From Streptomyces sp. NBRC 110028 (GTDB lineage Bacteria; Actinomycetota; Actinomycetes; Streptomycetales; Streptomycetaceae), in NCBI RefSeq assembly GCF_001417735.1, contig NZ_BBUZ01000048.1, forward strand, positions 1-64,000: a stretch of 64,000 nucleotides of DNA. Reading direction: 5' to 3'. The position numbers were made by a program, and so were the translations under genes. The notes under the pieces are model-generated. The model worked only from the letters and a program-made list of their open reading frames with translations, had not been told where the DNA came from and did no database searches. Every line of letters begins with the position of its first letter. The stretch's first letter is position 1. Shown in pieces: positions 51,284 through 59,500 of this stretch.

Positions 51284-52189
51284 CTACATCGCCCGGAAGT
51301 CCCGTACGGCGAAACGCGGCGCGCGGCGGGGCGGCGTACGGCCCGACAGCAGGATCAGGCGGGCCGCCCGATGCCGCTGCCCGGCGTAGGGCGCGAGGAG
51401 TTCCAGCATCGCCGCGTCGTCCGTACCGCGTTCACCCGTGAGCGCGTAGCCGACGATACGGGGCAGATGCAGATCCCCGACCGTGATCGCGTCCGGGGTG
51501 CCGTTGCTGCGCTGCAGGGTCTCCGCCGCCGTCCAGGGGCCGATGCCCGGAATCAGCTGGAGACGCTGCGAGGCGGCGTCGAGATCCATGGCCGCGGCCT
51601 CCTCCAGCCGCCGGGCGACCCGCACGGCCCGCAGGATCGTCGCCGAACGCTTGCCGTCCACGCCCGCCCGGTGCCACTCCCACGACGGGATCAGCGCCCA
51701 GGCACGCGGATCGGGCATCACCCGCATGCGCTCCACCGGCCCCGGCGCGGGCTCACCGTGGCGCTGCAGCAGCAACCGCCAGGCCCGGTACGCCTCGTCG
51801 CTGGTGACCTTCTGCTCCAGGATCGAGGGGATCAGCGACTCCAGCACCAGCCCGGTCCGGATCAGCCGCAGCCCGGGGTTGCGGCGGTGCGCCTCGTGGA
51901 CGAGCCGGTGCCGCGGGGTGAACGCGGACGGATCGTCGTCGTCGCCGAGGAGCGCGGGCAGCCGGTCCAGCAGCCATTCGGCCCCCGGCCCCCAGGCCCG
52001 GGCCTCGACGCCCTTGCCGTCCCGCGCGATCCGAACGGTCCCGGGCCCCTCCGGGGTCCGGCTGGCCCGCCAGAACGCCCCGTCCGCGTCGACGCGGAAC
52101 GCCGGGTCTCCCGGGCCCCGCCGCAGCACTCCGAGGTTCCGCGCGAGGTCGTACGCGCAGGAAGGCACCCACACACGACGTCCCACCAC
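51284..52189 (-). CDS. HhH-GPD DNA glycosylase (AlkA / 3-methyladenine type II family)
   Basis: A 301-residue base-excision glycosylase. SILEQKVTSDEAYRAWRLLL begins the catalytic helical domain; the helix-hairpin-helix is LQLIPGIGPWTAAETLQ and the catalytic Asp follows in AITVGDLHLPR. No C-terminal FeS Cys cluster is present, as in AlkA. It removes alkylated purines. The gene is convergent with the nucleotidyltransferase. Confidence 0.88.
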   Translation of the reverse strand: MVGRRVWVPSCAYDLARNLGVLRRGPGDPAFRVDADGAFWRASRTPEGPGTVRIARDGKGVEARAWGPGAEWLLDRLPALLGDDDDPSAFTPRHRLVHEAHRRNPGLRLIRTGLVLESLIPSILEQKVTSDEAYRAWRLLLQRHGEPAPGPVERMRVMPDPRAWALIPSWEWHRAGVDGKRSATILRAVRVARRLEEAAAMDLDAASQRLQLIPGIGPWTAAETLQRSNGTPDAITVGDLHLPRIVGYALTGERGTDDAAMLELLAPYAGQRHRAARLILLSGRTPPRRAPRFAVRDFRAM

Positions 52190-52209
52190 GCCGCCACCCT
52201 AAGCCCCGT

Positions 52210-52265
52210 CCGGAAGGCCGGTGGACGGCGGCCGCCCCGCCCGGAAGGCCGGTGGACGGCGGCCG
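52210..52265. repeat. 31-bp tandem direct repeat, 1.8 copies
   Basis: The unit begins CCGGAAGGCCGGTGGACGGC and repeats at 52241, inside the 215-bp gap between the glycosylase and fbiB genes. The remainder of the gap is CA/CG-rich low-complexity DNA (CCGCACAC-type) and holds no supported gene. Confidence 0.7.
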
Positions 52266-52404
52266 GGCCTGCCCCCGCCCACCGCGACCGCCCCGCACAC
52301 ACCCGCACACCCACAACGCACCCGCACCACCCCCGCACCGGCGCGCACCCCCGCCCCGCGCGCCGGTGAAGCGCAACCGAGACCGAGACCCGCGCCCCGC
52401 AGCG

Positions 52405-53745
52405 CTACCGGACCGCCACGAACCCGTCCACGCCGCGCTCCGGCCGGGCCGCGGGGGCCGCCGCCGGGTGGCCCACGGCGACCGCGCCCATCGGATCCCA
52501 GTCCTCCGGCAGGTCCAGCACCTCCCGCACCACCGGTCGGCAGAACATCGTCGACGACACCCACGCCGACCCCAGCCGCTCGCCCGCCAGCGCGACCAGC
52601 AGGTTCTGCACCCCGGCCCCGGCCGCGACCACGAACATCTCCCGCTCCGCCGCGTTCCGCCGGGGGTCCGGATAGGTGTGGGCCCCGTCCGCGACCAGGC
52701 ACGGCACCACCAGATACGGCGCCTTGCGCAGCACGTCCCCGCGCCGCACCCGCTTGGCGATGGACTCCTCCGAGAAGCCGTCCCCCCGCAGATCGGCGAT
52801 CCAGGCGTCCCGCATGGCGTCGAGCAGCCGCACCCGCGACTCCTCCGACTCCAGCAGCACGAACCGCCACGGCGTCGTGTGGTGCGGCGCGGGCGCGGTG
52901 ACGGCGGCGGCCACGGCGCGCCGCACCGCCGCGCCGTCCACCGGCTCGTCGGTGAACTCCCGGACCGTACGGCGCAGGGTCACCGCTTCCCGTACGGCCT
53001 CGGAGGTGCCCAGCCGGAACATGTCGTCGGCGGCGCCGCGCACCAGCGGCCGCGCCCCCGGATCGGGCTCCCCGCCTGCGTCCACCACGTGCGGCAGCCC
53101 CCGCAGCACCGCCACCGGCAGCCCGTCCGCCTTGCCCTTGACCAGCTCCCCGGCGGCGGCCAGCTCGTCGGCGGTGGCGACGACGGTGACGCTCAGCGCG
53201 TTCCCGTGGGTGTCGGTGCCGCCCCGCAGGTCGTCCAGGACACGCACCCCGGCCGCGCCGATGGCGACATCGGTGACCCCGGTGCGCCAGGGCCGCCCGA
53301 AGGTGTCGGTGACGATGACGCCGACGTCGACGCCGAGCGCGTCCCGCAGCCCGGCCCGGATGGCCCGGGCGGACGCGTCGGGGTCCTCGGGGAGCAACAG
53401 GATGGTCCCGGTGGGGGTGTTGGAGGCGTCGACCCCGGCGGCGGCCATGACCAGGCCCTGCCGGGTCTCGACGATCCGGGTGCGCCCGCGCCGAGCGACG
53501 ACCCGGACGGTCTCGGCGTCTATGGCCGCCTCGCGGTCGTCGCCCGCGACGACGCGCCCCTCCGCCTTGCTGACGATCTTCGAGGTGACGAGCAGGACGT
53601 CGCCGTGCGCGAGCCCCGGCAGACCGCCGGCGGTCGCGGCGTCGGCGATGAGCTTGGCGAGGTCGTCGCCGGGCCGCACCTCGGGCAGCCCGGGGAGGGC
53701 CCAGACCTGGTACGAGGGTGTCTTCGGGGAGGGCGGTCCGCTCAT
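52405..53745 (-). CDS. fbiB: Bifunctional F420-0:L-glutamate ligase / FMN reductase
   Basis: A 446-residue two-domain FbiB. The N-terminal CofE-like domain (1-245; VLLVTSKIVSKAEGRVV, VIVTDTFGRPWRTGVTDVAIG) adds gamma-linked glutamates to F420-0 or dehydro-F420-0. The C-terminal nitroreductase-fold domain (about 255-440; RRTVREFTDEPVD, AAGAGVQNLLVALAGERLGSAW) reduces the dehydro intermediate with FMN. It overlaps fbiA by 4 bp, so the two are one operon. Confidence 0.95.
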   Translation of the reverse strand: MSGPPSPKTPSYQVWALPGLPEVRPGDDLAKLIADAATAGGLPGLAHGDVLLVTSKIVSKAEGRVVAGDDREAAIDAETVRVVARRGRTRIVETRQGLVMAAAGVDASNTPTGTILLLPEDPDASARAIRAGLRDALGVDVGVIVTDTFGRPWRTGVTDVAIGAAGVRVLDDLRGGTDTHGNALSVTVVATADELAAAGELVKGKADGLPVAVLRGLPHVVDAGGEPDPGARPLVRGAADDMFRLGTSEAVREAVTLRRTVREFTDEPVDGAAVRRAVAAAVTAPAPHHTTPWRFVLLESEESRVRLLDAMRDAWIADLRGDGFSEESIAKRVRRGDVLRKAPYLVVPCLVADGAHTYPDPRRNAAEREMFVVAAGAGVQNLLVALAGERLGSAWVSSTMFCRPVVREVLDLPEDWDPMGAVAVGHPAAAPAARPERGVDGFVAVR

Positions 53746-54704
53746 GCCCGGACCTCCTCGGCCAGCGCCAGCGCCTCGGTGGCCATGCGCGCGGTGGCCT
53801 CGGTGTCGGCCATCATGAGCGGGACGGCACGGCAGCGGATCCCGGCGGCCTCGACCTCGTCGACCGCCCCGGCGTCCACGGTGTCGACGAGCCAGCCGTC
53901 GAGCAGCCCGGAGCCGTAGTGCTTGGCGACGGCGGCGGCGGTGGATTCGACGCCGACGGCGGCGAGCACCTTGTCGGCCATGCCGCGCACGGGCGCGTCG
54001 CCGACGATGGGGGAGAGGCCGACGACGGGCACCCCGGCATCGGCGATGGCCTCGCGCACTCCGGGGACGGCCAGGATGGTGCCGACGCTGACGACGGGGT
54101 TGGACGGCGGGAAGAGGACGACGTCGGCGTCGGCGATGGCCTCCAGGACGCCGGGCGCGGGCTTGGCCTGGTCGGCGCCGACGGGCACCACCGCGTGGGC
54201 GGGCACGGAGGCGCGCATCCGGACCCAGTACTCCTGGAAGTGGACGGCCTTGCGGCCCTCGCCTTCAGGGTCGTCGATGAGGACGTGCGTCTCGACGCGG
54301 TCGTCCGTCATCGGCAGCAGCCGCACCCCCGGCTGCCACCGCGCGCACAGCGCCTCGGTGACGGCGCTGAGCGAATAGCCGGCGCCCATCATCTGCGTGC
54401 GGACGATGTGGGTGGCGAAGTCCCGGTCGCCGAGGCCGAACCACTCGGGCCCCACGCCGTACGCCGCCAGCTCCTCCTTGACGGCGAAGGTCTCCTCGGC
54501 CCGGCCCCAGCCCTGCTCCTCATGGATGCCACCGCCGAGGGTGTACATCACGGTGTCCAGGTCGGGGCAGACCTTGAGGCCGAAGAGATGGATGTCATCG
54601 CCGGTGTTGCCGATGACCGTGATGTCGGCGTCGGGAACCGCCGACATCAGACCACGGAGGAAACGGGCACCGCCGATGCCGCCTGCCAGAACCACAATGC
54701 GCAT
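53742..54704 (-). CDS. fbiA: 2-phospho-L-lactate / phosphoenolpyruvate transferase of F420 synthesis
   Basis: A 320-residue CofD/FbiA protein that joins the LP or enolpyruvyl-P moiety to the deazaflavin Fo. Motifs: MRIVVLAGGIGGARFLRGL at the N-terminus (nucleotide loop), VIGNTGDDIHLFGLKVCPDL and LFPPSNPVVSVGTIL. First gene of the fbiA-fbiB operon; the 110-bp region before it holds a hairpin-bearing tandem repeat. Confidence 0.96.
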   Translation of the reverse strand: MRIVVLAGGIGGARFLRGLMSAVPDADITVIGNTGDDIHLFGLKVCPDLDTVMYTLGGGIHEEQGWGRAEETFAVKEELAAYGVGPEWFGLGDRDFATHIVRTQMMGAGYSLSAVTEALCARWQPGVRLLPMTDDRVETHVLIDDPEGEGRKAVHFQEYWVRMRASVPAHAVVPVGADQAKPAPGVLEAIADADVVLFPPSNPVVSVGTILAVPGVREAIADAGVPVVGLSPIVGDAPVRGMADKVLAAVGVESTAAAVAKHYGSGLLDGWLVDTVDAGAVDEVEAAGIRCRAVPLMMADTEATARMATEALALAEEVRA

Positions 54705-54710
54705 GGAGGA

Positions 54711-54813
54711 CAGTCTGTCAGCCGAAGGCTGATCCGTTGAGGGCGGTGGTGGGTGACGGGAGGGCAGTCTGTCAGCCGAAGGCTGATCCGTTGAGGGTGG
54801 TGGTGGGTGACGG
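54711..54813. repeat. 54-bp tandem repeat with GAA-loop hairpin, two copies (family A)
   Basis: The unit starts CAGTCTGTCAGCC and contains the perfect hairpin TCAGCC-GAA-GGCTGA (54718-54732 and 54772-54786), followed by TCCGTTGAGGGCGGTGGT and GGGTGACGG. Copies at 54711-54764 and 54765-54813 differ at one base (C/T). It fills the space between the cysteine dioxygenase stop and the fbiA start. A related array with a different but still paired stem follows whiB at 56247. Confidence 0.85.
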
Positions 54814-54814
54814 C

Positions 54815-55339
54815 TCAGCGCAGGACGTCCAGGGCGCCGGGGGCCGCCGTATCGGCGGGCGTACCGGTGGTCCGGGCGGGATGCGGCGGCATCTCGGTGA
54901 GGCCGGGGAAGTAGATGTGCAGGCTGACGGCGGGTTCGAGCGCGTCGTTGACGACATCGTGCACGTATCCGGGCGCGAAGACGCGCTGCGCTCCGGCGCG
55001 CAGCGTATGCCGTGCGCCGCCGTCCTCCCCCACGCGCTCGGTCAACTCGCCCTGGAGGACGGTGAGTACGCCGGAGGAGCGCCCGTGGTCATGTGCTCCG
55101 CTGCCCTGGCCGGGCACCCAGCTGAGCAGCCACACCTCATAGCCGGGGCCGGTGCGCAGCCGGTGGTACCAGCGGGTGGTGGCGTCGTACCGGACGAGCG
55201 GCGCCCAGCCGTCGCGGTCGGCGGCGATGTCGCGGGCCAGTCCGGCGAAGCCGGAGACGGTGGTGGGGTGCGCGGGTGCGGGCGGCAGCAGATGCGGGAT
55301 GGCGAGCGGGTCACCGGCGATCTGGACGTCGCTGTTCAT
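54815..55339 (-). CDS. Cysteine dioxygenase
   Basis: A 174-residue cupin enzyme that oxidises L-cysteine to cysteine sulfinate with Fe(II). The three His ligands are in GAHDHGRSS (H83 and H85) and PGYVHDVV (H127). The bacterial form has Gly near the position of the eukaryotic Cys-Tyr crosslink. The start ATG 55339 has GAGGAA eight bases upstream. A short Cys-ending ORF about 110 bp upstream suggests regulation by cysteine supply. It precedes fbiA on the same strand but is separated by the repeat array. Confidence 0.92.
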   Translation of the reverse strand: MNSDVQIAGDPLAIPHLLPPAPAHPTTVSGFAGLARDIAADRDGWAPLVRYDATTRWYHRLRTGPGYEVWLLSWVPGQGSGAHDHGRSSGVLTVLQGELTERVGEDGGARHTLRAGAQRVFAPGYVHDVVNDALEPAVSLHIYFPGLTEMPPHPARTTGTPADTAAPGALDVLR

Positions 55340-55450
55340 GTGGGGGTTCCTCGACGGGAAGCGCGGCGGGGCGCGAAGCGGAGCTGTGCGGGGTGACGCA
55401 GGGAGACGCGAAGGAAACGCGAGGGAGAAAGCCGGAGCCTCGGATGGGCA

Positions 55451-55549
55451 TCAACAGCTGGAACAGCGACAGCGAGCCTGCACGGCGCAGCGGAACCCGT
55501 GGTCACGGGTCGACTGGGGCGCGTGGGTCACTGACATGGGGACAAGCAC
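55451..55549 (-). CDS. Putative Cys-rich leader peptide upstream of cysteine dioxygenase
   Basis: A 32-codon ORF starting at GTG 55549, with GAGGA six bases upstream, and ending ...ARCRCSSC-stop: four of the last seven residues are Cys. An internal ATG at 55537 would give 28 residues. It lies 112 bp before the cysteine dioxygenase start on the same strand. Cys-ending leader peptides are known upstream of sulfur-metabolism genes in actinobacteria, where ribosome stalling at Cys codons controls the gene below. The ORF is too short to judge by codon statistics; position, RBS and Cys codons support it. Confidence 0.6.
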   Translation of the reverse strand: MLVPMSVTHAPQSTRDHGFRCAVQARCRCSSC

Positions 55550-55837
55550 AGCGGGTCCTCGCCGTCCTGTCAACTTGATCACCGGTCTGGCGGAAAACGT
55601 CACCACTTCCGGTCGATGTGGAGGCAGAAAGGTTTGTGCCGGCGTTAGCAGGACACATGGCGCAGCACCCGCTGCCGAGTGCAACGGGAACGGCGTCCAC
55701 GGCGTCCTCCACGGTGAGTGCGAGGAGGAGGAACCGGGGTAGCGGAGGAAAACGTGTCGAGTTTAGGCCGATTTGAACACTTTCCGCGCAGCCTTGGTTC
55801 CGCAGAGTGAATAAGAGGCCCAATAGCAGATCTCGGC
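55550..55837. other. Intergenic region between the leader ORF and the whiB promoter
   Basis: It should hold the promoter for the leader/cysteine dioxygenase transcript on the minus strand. No gene is supported. The whiB promoter and 5' leader follow at 55838-55952. Confidence 0.4.
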
Positions 55838-55867
55838 TTGACTGGCCCGGATCGGCGCACTTGTAAT
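55838..55867 (+). promoter_or_regulatory. Candidate whiB promoter
   Basis: TTGACT (55838-55843), 18-bp spacer, TGTAAT (55862-55867), about 80 bp before the whiB start. Good sigma-70-like match. Confidence 0.5.
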
Positions 55868-55952
55868 TTCACACGTGTCGTTCTGCCGGTCGACCGACGG
55901 CACCAGGGCACGGGGACGGCACCGGGGACGCAAAAACAGACGAGGGGCGCAC

Positions 55953-56216
55953 ATGACCGAGTTGTTCCAGCAACTGCTGGTCGAAGAGGCGGACGAGGAG
56001 CTCGGTTGGCAGGAGCGCGCGCTGTGCGCCCAGACCGATCCCGAATCGTTCTTCCCGGAAAAGGGCGGTTCCACGCGCGAAGCGAAGAAGGTCTGCCTGG
56101 CCTGTGAGGTTCGTTCCGAATGCCTCGAGTACGCCCTCGCCAACGACGAACGCTTCGGCATCTGGGGCGGTCTCTCCGAGCGGGAGCGCCGCCGGCTGAA
56201 GAAGGCGGCGGTCTGA
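55953..56216 (+). CDS. whiB: WhiB sporulation regulator (iron-sulfur Wbl protein)
   Basis: An 87-residue Wbl protein. Four Cys bind a [4Fe-4S] cluster: ALCAQTDPESFF, then VCLACEVRSEC (CxxC and CxxxxxC spacing). The turn GIWGGLSERERRRLKKAA is the Wbl signature with a basic C-terminus for DNA contact. The sequence is, as far as I recall, almost identical to S. coelicolor WhiB, which acts with WhiA to start sporulation septation. ATG 55953 follows CGAGGGGCG; upstream in-frame codons are not needed. Confidence 0.96.
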   Translation: MTELFQQLLVEEADEELGWQERALCAQTDPESFFPEKGGSTREAKKVCLACEVRSECLEYALANDERFGIWGGLSERERRRLKKAAV

Positions 56217-56246
56217 CAGATCCGCACAGCTCACGGCTTGCTACGC

Positions 56247-56440
56247 GCGAAGCGTCTCCGTGAGGGGCGGTGGTCGGGTGACGGACGGGCCAGCGACGCG
56301 AAGCGTCTCCGTGAGGGGCGGTGGTCGGGTGACGGGTGGGCCAGTGACGCGAAGCGTCTCCGTGAGGGGCGGTGGTCGGGTGACGGACGGGCCAGCGACG
56401 CGAAGCGTCTCCGTGAGGGGCGGTGGTCGGGTGACGGGTG
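56247..56440. repeat. 51-bp tandem repeat with GAA-loop hairpin, four copies (family B)
   Basis: Units begin at 56247, 56298, 56349 and 56400 (last one partial). Copies two to four contain the hairpin GACGC-GAA-GCGTC, then TCCGTGAGGGGCGGTGG and TCGGGTGACGG. Variable positions alternate (GACGGACGGGCCAGC / GACGGGTGGGCCAGT). The segment after the stem nearly matches family A at 54711. It starts 30 bp after the whiB stop and occupies most of the 336-bp gap to the next gene; the rest of that gap holds nothing recognised. Confidence 0.9.
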
Positions 56441-56552
56441 GGCGGACGACCGCGTACGCAGCCGTTAGTGTGGGGGCCCGTCCGAGGCGCGCCAACGTCC
56501 CCCTGGGGCGGGCTCGTCCACCGCAGTCCAGCGAACCGGGGCCCGTACCTCG

Positions 56553-59500
56553 ATGTCCGTGCACAGCCACTCGGAGGCCCCATACCCGGCCGCCTCCGCC
56601 GGATTTGCCGCCGCGCAACCGGCACCTGAGTTTCCGCGCCACGTCGTCACCGCCGTGCTGGTCGCCCACGACGGCGCCCGCTGGCTGCCCGACGCGCTCA
56701 CCGGCCTGCTCGGCCAGGAGCGGCCCGTGCAGAGCGTCGTCGCCGCCGACACCGGCAGCGCCGACGAATCGGCCCGGCTGCTGACCGAAGCCCTCGGCGA
56801 GGACCGGGTCCTGCACCTGGCGCGCCGCAGCGGCTTCGGTACGGCCGTCGCCGAGGCCGTCCGCGGCGCCCCGGTGCTGGGCCCCGAGGAGTTGCCGTAC
56901 CTCAAGCGCCCCAGCGGCTGGGATCCCGTCAACCGCGCCTGGCGCGATGACGCGTACGACATGCCGGAGCTGCCGCACGGCGAGCCCGTCCAGTGGCTGT
57001 GGCTGCTGCACGACGACTGCGCGCCCGCCCCGGACGCGCTCCACGAGCTGCTGCGGGTCGCCGACGCCGAGCTGCTGGCGGGCCGCGAGGCCGCGATCAT
57101 CGGCCCCAAGCTGCGCGGCTGGTACGACGGTAAGCAGCTGCTCGAAGTGGGCGTCAGCATCGCCCGCAGCGGCCGCCGCTGGACCGGTCTGGAGCGGCGC
57201 GAACAGGACCAGGGCCAGCACGACCAGGTGCGGCCGGTGCTCTCGGTCTCCACCGCGGGCATGCTGGTGCGCCGCGACGTATGGGAGGAGCTGGGCGGCT
57301 TCGACCCCCGGCTGCCGCTCATGCGGGACGACGTCGACCTGTGCTGGCGCGCCCATGCCGCCGGGCACCAGGTGCTGATCGCGCCGGACGCCTCCCTGCG
57401 GCACGCCGAGGCGTCGGCGCGCGAGCGGCGCCCCATCGACTGCGTCGGCCGCTCGGTGGCCAGCCCGCACCGCGTCGACAAGGCCGGTGCCGTCTACACC
57501 CTGCTGGTCAACACCCGGGGCGCGCTGCTGCCCTATGTGATGCTGCGGGTCGTCCTCGGCACTCTGCTGCGCACCCTCGCCTATCTGGTGGGCAAGGTGC
57601 CCGGCCAGGCGCTGGACGAGGTCACGGGCCTGTCGGGCACGCTGCTGCGGCCCGGGAGGATCAGCGCCGCGCGCAAGCGGCGCGGCCGCCCGGCGACCGA
57701 GGCGAGCGAGCTGCGGCCGCTTTTCCCGCCCTCCGGCGCGACCGTGCGGGCGACGGTCGAGCAGATCGCCAGCAACATCGGCGGACGGTCGGAGCCCGAG
57801 CTGTCCTCGGGCGGCCGGCACGGTGCCGTCGAGTCCGGGCCGTCCGGCGACGACGCCGACTTCCTGGAGATCGAGCAGTTCGCGCGGCTCAAGCGGATCG
57901 CGCGCAAACCGGGCCCGATGCTGTTCGCCGTGCTGCTGCTCGTCTCGCTGGTCGCCTGCCGTGAGCTGCTGGGCACCGGCGCGCTCGCGGGCGGTGACCT
58001 GCTGCCCGTCCCCGGGCACGTCTCCGACCTCTGGGCGAGCTACGTCGACGGCTGGCACCCGGTCGGCACCGGCGGCACCCAGAGCGCGCCGCCGTATCTC
58101 GCCGCCCTCGCCGCACTGGCCACGCTCTTCCTGGGCAGCACCGGATTCACCCTGACCCTGCTGCTGGTCTGCTCGGTGCCGCTGGCCGGGGTCACGGCGT
58201 ACTTCGCCTCCCGGCCGCTCGTCGAGTCCCGGCTGCTGCGCGCGTGGGGGAGCGTCGCGTACGCCTTCCTCCCGGCCACGACCGGCGCGCTCGCGGGCGG
58301 GCGGCTGGGCACCGCCGTCCTGGCCGTCCTGCTGCCGCTGATGGCGCGGGCGGCGGCGGCCGCGGGCGGTTTCCGCGCGGGCGGTACGAAGGGCAGGCTG
58401 CCGAGCTGGCGCGCGGCGTGGGCGTATGCCCTGCTGCTGACGTTCACGATGGCCTTCACCCCGGTCGTCTGGCCGATCGCGCTGCTGCTGTCGGCCGGTG
58501 TGCTCGTCCTGCGGTGGCGGCAGGGCGAGCCGCTGGTGGCGTACGGGATGCGCTTCCTGGCCGTTGTCCTCACCCCGCTCCTCGTGCTCGCCCCCTGGTC
58601 GGTGGATCTGCTCACCGATCCGGTCCGCTTCCTGAAGGAGGCCGGACTCGACAGCGGCGGCGGCTCCGCGTCCGCCCTGGACCTGCTCGCGCTCAGCCCG
58701 GGCGGCCCCAAGGGCGGCGGCACGCTGCTGCTCATCGGCTTCGTGCTGGCCGCGCTCGCCGCGCTGATGCGCGCCGAACGGCAGCTGACGGTGCGTACGG
58801 CATGGGCCGCGGCCCTCACCGGCTTCCTCTTCGCGGCGATCGGCAACGGCACCGCCTGGGCCGGGCCCGCGACCCTCGTCTACGGGCTGGCGCTGCTGAC
58901 CGCCGCCGTGGTCGGCGCCGAGGGCGCACGGGAGCGCGTGGCGGCGCAGAGCTTCGGCTGGCGCCAGCCCGTCGCGCTGATCATCGCCGTCGCCTCGGCC
59001 GCCGCCCCGCTGTACGCCGTCGTCACCTGGATGGCCAGCGGCGCGGACGGGCCGCTGTCACGGCGCGACCCCTCGCAGGTCCCGGCGTTCGTGGCGGCCG
59101 AGAGCGACACCCGGGACCAGGCCCGCACCCTGGTGCTCACCGGCGGTGACTCCCGCACCGACTACGCCCTGGTGCGTGGCTCCGGCGCCCGGCTCGGCGA
59201 CGGCGAACTCGCCGCCGCGGGCGGCGCCGACACCCGCCTCGACGACGTCGTGGCCCATCTGGTCGCGGGCTCCGGCGCCGACCAGACCACCCGGCTGGGC
59301 GCCTACGCGGTGCGCTACGTGTACGTACAGCAGGGCGCCTCGCGCGACATGACGCGCGTGCTGAACGCGACGCCCGGCCTCACCCAGCTCAGCAGGGAGG
59401 ACGACGGCACCCTGTGGCGGCTGGACCAGCGGGTCTCCCGGGTCTCCATCGTCCCGCCCGGCTCCAGGAGCGGCGGCGCCGCGGGCACGGCGGCCGCGCC

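Noticed and set aside
56247..56440. CRISPR array after whiB
   Set aside because: Units follow each other directly without unique spacers, and there are no cas genes; it is a plain tandem repeat.
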